DNA of 64,000 nucleotides, taken from positions 355,912 to 419,911 of the forward strand of contig VLTN01000032.1 of assembly GCA_008330645.1 (NCBI GenBank), read 5' to 3'. This document shows, one piece after another, positions 58,949-64,000 of this stretch; positions within the stretch are counted from its first letter, which is position 1, and each line of letters begins with the position of its first letter. The notes beneath the pieces are model-generated. The model was not told where the DNA came from. It worked only from the letters and a program-made list of their open reading frames with translations, and ran no database searches. A program made the translations under genes and the position numbers. The DNA comes from Cafeteria roenbergensis (Eukaryota; Sar; Bigyra; Bicosoecida; Cafeteriaceae).

Positions 58949-61900
58949 ATGCTGGCGCGGGGCTTACGGGGCGCAGGGCGGGCATCGCGGGCTGTGCTGC
59001 CCGCATGCGCGCGGGCGGCCGATGCGGTTCGGCAGCATTGCCTCAAGCCAGTCGCCGTCCTGAGCGGCGCAGGCGAGCCCCTGTGCCGCACCCTTTGGAG
59101 CGCAGGTTTCTTGGTGCTTCAGGACAGCACGGGCGGCGCGCGGCCCGTCCTGGTGCGCCCTCTGAGCTCCGCGGCGTCGGAGACTGACTCCCACCCGTTT
59201 TCGACAAAAGCCGAGCGTTGGGCTACTGTCCACCTGACCCAGGAGGAAGCTAGAACCGACGCCATCGATTTAGCCCTTGGGGTACTCTCGTTTTCCTTCG
59301 TCTCGCCGGAAGTCGCCCGCGCCCGGCTTGAGCTGGGGCAGGACTTTTTCAAGTCCATCACGAGACTGCTTGCTGCCAAGGGGCTCCACTCTGCCGACAA
59401 CGCGAACATCGTCGAGCTGCTTGGAAGGCTCGGCACCGCCAGCATGGAGCTCGCCCACTGCACCGACATCGACGCCGTGCTTCAGCATGCCAGGGTGACC
59501 CTGGAAATGCCCGGCGGCGAGGCGCAGCTGGCCAAGTGGCACCGGCTGGGCCACCTGCAGTCCGTGGCCGGCCGCTTCGCGGAGGTCATGGCCAAGCCGT
59601 CCACCATGAGAACAGTGAAGGACCACGCCAAGGAGTTGCTCTTGGAGGCCAAGCGCGAGGCCGAGGAGCAGGCCGAGAAGGAAAAGCGCGAGGCCGAGGA
59701 GCAGGCCGAGAAGGAAAAGCGCGAGGCCGAGGAGCAGGCCGCGAAGGAAAAGCGCGAGGCCGAGGAGCAGGCCGAGAAGGAAAAGCGCGAGGCCGAGGAG
59801 AAGGCCGAGAAGGAAAAGCGCGAGGCCGCAGAGCAGGAACTCCGGCTTGTTCCAGCTCGTAGGCTGTTTCTGGAGTTGGACCGCCACTTAATGGTCATCG
59901 ACGGACGGCAAGGCCAAGCTCTCTTGGATGTGCTCATCCTAAGAGTTCAGGCAGCGCTGGTCAGCAGGCTGCCTGCCGACAGCCCGATGATGGCTGATCT
60001 GCCATCGAACGTCGTTCACCTCAGCCGGCGGCTCAAGCAGCGGTCAGTCGATAACGCCTGCAAGCTAGCAGAGGATGCCGAAGCTGCAGTCCCTCCCGAG
60101 GACCTGTCCCAAGCTGCCCTCACGGCCGTGGCGGAGCGCCTGGTAGTCAAGTTCAAATCGTGGGATGACCCCAGTTGGCTGGCATGTCAACCCGCGCTTT
60201 TTGATATCCTTCACTGCACGGCAACGACATGTCCGCCGGTGTTCTTGACTGCACAGGACAGGCATGCCGATGCCGCGAAGAGCCACCTGCCTGACGTTTA
60301 CTTCAGGAGGCGCACAGAGCCTAGGGGCTCTTGGATCAGCGAAGCATTCAGTTGCGCGAGGCCGAGTCCACCAGGCAACTCTTTCCTTTTCACGGGACCC
60401 CGTGGCGCTGGCAAGACGCAGACGCTGCTCTCGATGGGTTTCGCCAACGCATTCTTGGGAGCCGCTCACGGCGAACAGCGAAGCACTGTGATTGTGTTGC
60501 GGCCAACAGACACCCTGGAGCAGACGGACGACAGCCTTGGTGTCGAGCAATCGGACCTCGCAAGCCGCATCGTTGAAGCTGCAGCCCGAGATCCGAGCAA
60601 CGTGGTGTGGAGAGCCATGCTTCGGCTGGGGTACCTCGACGCTCACCTGGGTGGTAAGTCTGGGCTTGAGGTCGCCACAGAGCGCATGGAGACGATGACA
60701 ACGATCCCTTGGACTGCCATTGGCCAGGACGACAGAGCCGCGTTCGGAGACATGCTCGACGGGCACAAGCGGTCTCCCAAGATCAGCATGACCCTGTGCT
60801 TCGACGAGAGCCAGAACTACTACGTTGACCGCCGCGTCCACCGCAAGTTTACCCGCTTTGTGGAGGACCACTACGAATCGAACATCCCGATGCGGATTGT
60901 GATCACTGGCAGCTCGGCCCTTCTTCCCCGCCTCATTCGCGGATCGGCGCATGATGAACTGTTGACGCAGCGCCTCAACGCGCACAGTGTCGCCGTCCGC
61001 GAGAGCGGCGTGAGTGCGCCAGAATTTGCGGTCGCAGCGGCACCCGGATCCTCGTTCAGCTCGTTCGGGCACGCATTCAACATGAGTAAGATGAGAACCG
61101 TCACTACGATCCCCTATCTCGAGGAATCCGAGGGTCTGGCCTTCCTACGGACGTCCCAGCGGCAGCACTCCGCGGAGTTGACGCGCTTCATGGAAACCTT
61201 GCCCGAGTCGGACGTTGAGGCCAAGGCGATGATCGCGCCCTTGGTGGCGGCATCCAACGGCAACCCACGAGCTTTCCTTCAGATGAAGTGGAGCGCGGTA
61301 GTCGAAGGTGGTCTTGAGAAAGCGGCCGAAGCTGCCATCAATGATCAGTACCGACGTTTCCGGGAGCTCGTTGCCGCTGCCAAGCCCGTCCCCGAACGCC
61401 TGGTTCTCCTAAAGGCAGTTGGGCTGGCCTTTCTCGGGAAGCTCAAGCCGGAGGTATCCGGCTCAAGCACCGGGCGCACGAAAGCAGGCGGAATGCCAGT
61501 GCAACAGTCGAGCTCGATCGTCGATTCGTCGTCCGGCTTCGTAACACCGCTCTCGCTATTGAGTGCTGCGCTGTCAGCGTCGCAGCGGCTCTTTGGCAAG
61601 GACGCTGCGCACACCAAGGAGCTGGAGAGCTTCATGTCACACTCCAGCAGCAGCGGCAGCACGGCATTGGCAGGTGATGACTTCGAAGCTGCGGCAGACT
61701 TTTGGCTTGAAGTCGGCTTCTTTCGGGGCCGGACTAGCGCACGTTCGCTCGTTCTGCCCGGCGAAGTGTGGACCTCCTTTGCCGTGCAGCTCGTTCTTGC
61801 CGGATCTGCTCTCACCTCGGTTGAGTTTGATGGCCCTGATCAGCCCTTCAAGGCAGGGTCTGAGCGACCACTTCGAGCGCTTGCTCGCGGCCGAGCTGCT

Positions 61901-61972
61901 CCACAGTGGTTTCCAGGCGTTCGTGTCGGCTTGCATGGCCAGGTTTGCGCCAGGGCACGAGTGCTCCGGTAG
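58949..61972 (+). CDS. Crinkler/RHS-type P-loop NTPase with coiled-coil repeats
   Basis: 1,007 codons in frame. Residues 1-75 are Arg/Ala-rich with almost no acidic residues (MLARGLRGAGRASRAVLPAC), like a mitochondrial presequence. A helical domain is followed by five 11-residue units of KREAEEQAEKE type (about 235-297), which form a charged coiled coil. The NTPase core has Walker A GPRGAGKT at 483-490, Walker B LCFDE with D619-E620, and a sensor-like IVITGSSALLPRLIRGSA. A winged-helix-like region follows to about 960. The layout (divergent STAND/AAA-like NTPase, then a REase-fold nuclease) is that of Crinkler-RHS proteins: effectors in oomycetes and retrotransposon hot spot proteins in trypanosomes. 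After about codon 970 this frame loses sense and the nuclease continues in another frame. LINE copies lie on both sides. Confidence 0.8.
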   Translation: MLARGLRGAGRASRAVLPACARAADAVRQHCLKPVAVLSGAGEPLCRTLWSAGFLVLQDSTGGARPVLVRPLSSAASETDSHPFSTKAERWATVHLTQEEARTDAIDLALGVLSFSFVSPEVARARLELGQDFFKSITRLLAAKGLHSADNANIVELLGRLGTASMELAHCTDIDAVLQHARVTLEMPGGEAQLAKWHRLGHLQSVAGRFAEVMAKPSTMRTVKDHAKELLLEAKREAEEQAEKEKREAEEQAEKEKREAEEQAAKEKREAEEQAEKEKREAEEKAEKEKREAAEQELRLVPARRLFLELDRHLMVIDGRQGQALLDVLILRVQAALVSRLPADSPMMADLPSNVVHLSRRLKQRSVDNACKLAEDAEAAVPPEDLSQAALTAVAERLVVKFKSWDDPSWLACQPALFDILHCTATTCPPVFLTAQDRHADAAKSHLPDVYFRRRTEPRGSWISEAFSCARPSPPGNSFLFTGPRGAGKTQTLLSMGFANAFLGAAHGEQRSTVIVLRPTDTLEQTDDSLGVEQSDLASRIVEAAARDPSNVVWRAMLRLGYLDAHLGGKSGLEVATERMETMTTIPWTAIGQDDRAAFGDMLDGHKRSPKISMTLCFDESQNYYVDRRVHRKFTRFVEDHYESNIPMRIVITGSSALLPRLIRGSAHDELLTQRLNAHSVAVRESGVSAPEFAVAAAPGSSFSSFGHAFNMSKMRTVTTIPYLEESEGLAFLRTSQRQHSAELTRFMETLPESDVEAKAMIAPLVAASNGNPRAFLQMKWSAVVEGGLEKAAEAAINDQYRRFRELVAAAKPVPERLVLLKAVGLAFLGKLKPEVSGSSTGRTKAGGMPVQQSSSIVDSSSGFVTPLSLLSAALSASQRLFGKDAAHTKELESFMSHSSSSGSTALAGDDFEAAADFWLEVGFFRGRTSARSLVLPGEVWTSFAVQLVLAGSALTSVEFDGPDQPFKAGSERPLRALARGRAAPQWFPGVRVGLHGQVCARARVLR
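59651..59836. repeat. 33-bp coding repeat, 5 units plus partial
   Basis: Tandem 33-bp units encode KREAEEQAEKE with very few base differences between units, implying recent expansion or homogenisation. Confidence 0.9.
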
Positions 61973-62755
61973 GCTGAAGGAGCGGCTTGCCGCGACAGCC
62001 TCGACGGATGGCGCCGCTGCTGAACTGGTCAGCCATCGCCATGTCGCCAAGGATGGAGAGACGCTTTCGTCGCCGCCACCCTTGGAGCCAATCATGGTGT
62101 GGGGAGGCACAAGCAAGGATCCCAAAGTTGTGGCGGCGGCTGACAAGGACGACGAGCCGATCAAGCCGTGGCAGCTCCTCAAGCATCGGCACGACTGGGG
62201 CGGCGTGGATGTCATGGTTGTGTTTGCGGTCAAGGACTGCGTTTACGTCCTTCTGCTCCAGTCCAAGGCATTTGAGCCATCGCTGTCCAGTGCGTCGAAG
62301 GAGATGACTGCCGCGACTGCGGCGAACTTGCAGACTGGCATGTTCGAAATGGCGACGGAGCTGCGTAGTGCCGTCGTTCCAAGTCCTGATCCGGCAAGGC
62401 CTGGAGCGACATCCCCGGCAAGCGGTCGCTGATAGCCAGAATCATGGACAATGACATTGCCAAGGGATGCACCGAAATGGTCGTGTGCTCGTCTGTCATC
62501 ACCACGAAGCTCATCAAGGAGGCCAGACCAGGCTGCGACACCGACCTGTTCAGCATTCCCGAGTCACCGGAGACCTTCCTGCTCGAAGAAGGCGAGCCAA
62601 GCGCCACTGCAGCGCCGCAGCGAAGTCACGGAGCGTCCAGGTGTGGGACCTGCGGCTGCCTGCAGACAGCCTGGTCCTGCGAAAAGTTGATGACGAAGGA
62701 TGTGGAAGATGCGTTGAGTGTGTGTGGGATTGAGCTGCCCGACAGCGCCGAATGA
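61850..62755 (+). pseudogene. Frame-shifted C-terminal REase-like nuclease part of the NTPase gene
   Basis: Past about 61857 the family-like sequence moves to the next frame: DHFERLLAAELLHSGFQAF, later WGGVDVMVVFAV and VYVLLLQSKAF. E, D and Q-x-K in this order are the catalytic pattern of PD-(D/E)xK (REase) domains, with Gln replacing Glu as is common in Crinkler-RHS nucleases. Near 62390 it moves back to the original frame (ARIMDNDIAKG, VCSSVITTKLIKEARPG) and ends at the stop 62753-62755. The two shifts have opposite sign and the first sits in a GGG run. So either the gene is a young pseudogene or the assembly has two single-base errors. No normal intron fits; a 37-nt GT-AG interval at the first shift lacks the window's splice consensus. 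Confidence 0.75.
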
Positions 62756-62778
62756 ACATCTGGAAGTGATCGAATGAA

Positions 62779-63243
62779 TGAACATCGTTGGGGGGGTCGA
62801 AAAACTCGCGTAACCATGCCACACACTCGAGTCACAGACTCACCAATCACCAATCCAGCAACTCCATCACCGATGAATCACAAACCGCGCCAAACCCGCA
62901 ATCCCAAGACTCAAGTCCCAGATCCCTGCCATCACACTGCCTCGAGTCGCCACTCAGCCGCCCCTGCTCACCGCATGCGCTCCACCTGCTGTCGCAGGTA
63001 CTGCGTCTGCCCGATCAGCTGGGTCGCCAGTCCCTTGGCGATGACCTCGTTCAGCCTCGACAGCCAGCGGAAGGCCCAGCGCGCACGCTCCCTCGGCCGG
63101 TCGCCGAAGGCCGTGTCCGCCACCTTCTTGAGGAAGGCGAAGGCCACCGGTCCCATGCGTCCCGTGGTCGTGACGACGAAGGGCACAATGGAGCTCAAGT
63201 TGTCCTTTGTAGCTGAGCTCTTCTTGTACTCCCTCATCTTGTC
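62779..63243 (-). mobile_element. LINE fragment C (3' end only)
   Basis: Starts 24 bp after the nuclease stop with the same 3' terminus as B and D (TGAACATCGTTGGGGGGGTC read on the plus strand), preceded by two GAAT units. It encodes only the last about 90 residues (KDNLSSIVPF to QQVERMR), so it is severely 5'-truncated. Confidence 0.88.
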
Positions 63244-63244
63244 C

Positions 63245-64000
63245 TGAACATCGTTGGGGGGGGTCGAAAAACTCGCGTAACCATACCACACACTCGATTC
63301 ACAGACTCATCCAAAAACCAATCCAGCAACTCCATCACCGATGAATCACAAACCGCTCCAAACCCGCAATCCCAAGTCTCAAGTCCCAGATCACTCATCA
63401 TCACACTCCTCGAGTCGTCACTCAGCCCGCCCTGCTCACCGCAAACGCTCCACCTGCTGTCGCAGGTACTGCGTCTGCCCGATCAGCTGGGTCGCCAGTC
63501 CCTTGGCGATGACCTCGTTCAGCCTCGACAGCCAGCGAAAGGCCCAGCGCGCACGCTCCCTCGGCCCGGTCGCGAAGGCCGTGTCCGCCACCTTCTTGAG
63601 GAAGGCGAAGGCCGCCGGTCCCATGCGTCCCGTGGTTCGTGATGACGAAGGGGCACAATGGAGCTCAAGTTGTCCTTTGTAGCTGAGCTCTTCTTGTACT
63701 CCCTCATCTTGTCATTTCTCACGGCGCTCGAGAAAGGCGTCCATGTTCTGCAGGCCCTGCGTCACGTAGGACTTGCTCACCGCCGAGGTGATCTGCACGT
63801 CGACGAGACAGGTGGTCTCGAAGGTCGACGTGCACCCGCAGGTCCGGTCGCTTGCGCGCGCTCGCTGGACCCTGGCTGGGACCCGAAGCGCGTCTGCCCG
63901 TCCTGTCAGCTGTGGAGGGCTCCAACCACGACTGCAGTCCCGCCGAGCGCACCGCGCGTGGCAGGACGTCGCGGACGTCGTTGTGCGCCCGGATGGTGAG
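63245..64000 (-). mobile_element. LINE fragment D, frame-shifted, runs off the window
   Basis: Its 3' terminus joins the truncated 5' end of copy C at 63243-63245. It carries several single-base indels relative to B (for example near 63570, 63636 and 63716), so the reading frame is broken into three pieces. The RLE-like section near 63830 is still recognisable. Confidence 0.88.

Noticed and set aside
61813-61849. A 37-nt GT-AG mini-intron that would repair the first frame shift of the NTPase gene
   Set aside because: All other introns are at least 100 nt with GTGAG/CGCAG; this has GTTGAG/AGGCAG. A one-base change in a GGG run is simpler. Kept only as an alternative.
1-64000. tRNA, rRNA, CRISPR arrays or integrated DNA-virus genes
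   Set aside because: I scanned for cloverleaf-like or array-like repeats and for capsid, integrase or polymerase motifs and saw none that I could support.

Overview
The window looks like nuclear DNA of a very GC-rich unicellular eukaryote. Genes are interrupted by short GT-AG introns (100 to 481 nt) with an almost invariant GTGAG donor and CGCAG acceptor. Proteins are long and alanine-rich, and the families are eukaryotic: kinesin-5, BRE1, an Integrator-11-like nuclease, EMC2 and a pentatricopeptide protein. A TmcB-like multi-membrane protein, a GT31 glycosyltransferase, an ELWxxDGT-type surface protein and a Crinkler/RHS-type NTPase would fit a heterotrophic flagellate. A high-GC stramenopile such as a bicosoecid (Cafeteria-like) is my guess; that assignment is inference.

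Layout of 1-46 kb, dense and mostly single-copy. Genes alternate between strands, giving head-to-head promoter pairs and tail-to-tail ends: ANK-RCC1 protein (-, runs off the left edge), MPN/Abraxas-like protein (-), kinesin-5 (+), INTS11-like nuclease (-), BRE1-like protein (+), cationic amino acid transporter (-), small coiled-coil protein (+), EMC2 (-), double NTF2-domain protein (+), lipidated MGCGAS protein (-), giant mitochondrial PPR protein (+), TmcB-like protein (-). Three of the five divergent promoter intervals carry the same 11-mer CCGGCAGAGCC, and all five carry its core.

Layout of 46-64 kb, sparser and repeat-rich. It holds a secreted alpha/beta hydrolase (-), an ELWxxDGT membrane protein interrupted by a 325-bp dispersed element, a 134-bp exact duplication, a GT31 glycosyltransferase (+), and a P-loop NTPase of Crinkler/RHS type (+). 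The nuclease-like C-terminus of the NTPase is frame-shifted. At least four fragments of one non-LTR retrotransposon (- orientation) lie here; B lies upstream and C and D downstream of the NTPase gene.

Functionally this is a normal eukaryotic segment: mitosis (kinesin-5), chromatin ubiquitination (BRE1), RNA processing (INTS11-like), ER membrane insertion (EMC2), amino-acid transport and mitochondrial RNA biology (PPR). It grades into a dynamic retroelement and surface-protein region. The points most worth following are the NTPase-nuclease gene bracketed by LINE copies, the BRE1-like RING that keeps only its second zinc site, the 325-bp element inside the ELWxxDGT gene, and the very rigid splice-site consensus. 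Exon structures were worked out by eye from splice motifs and reading phase.
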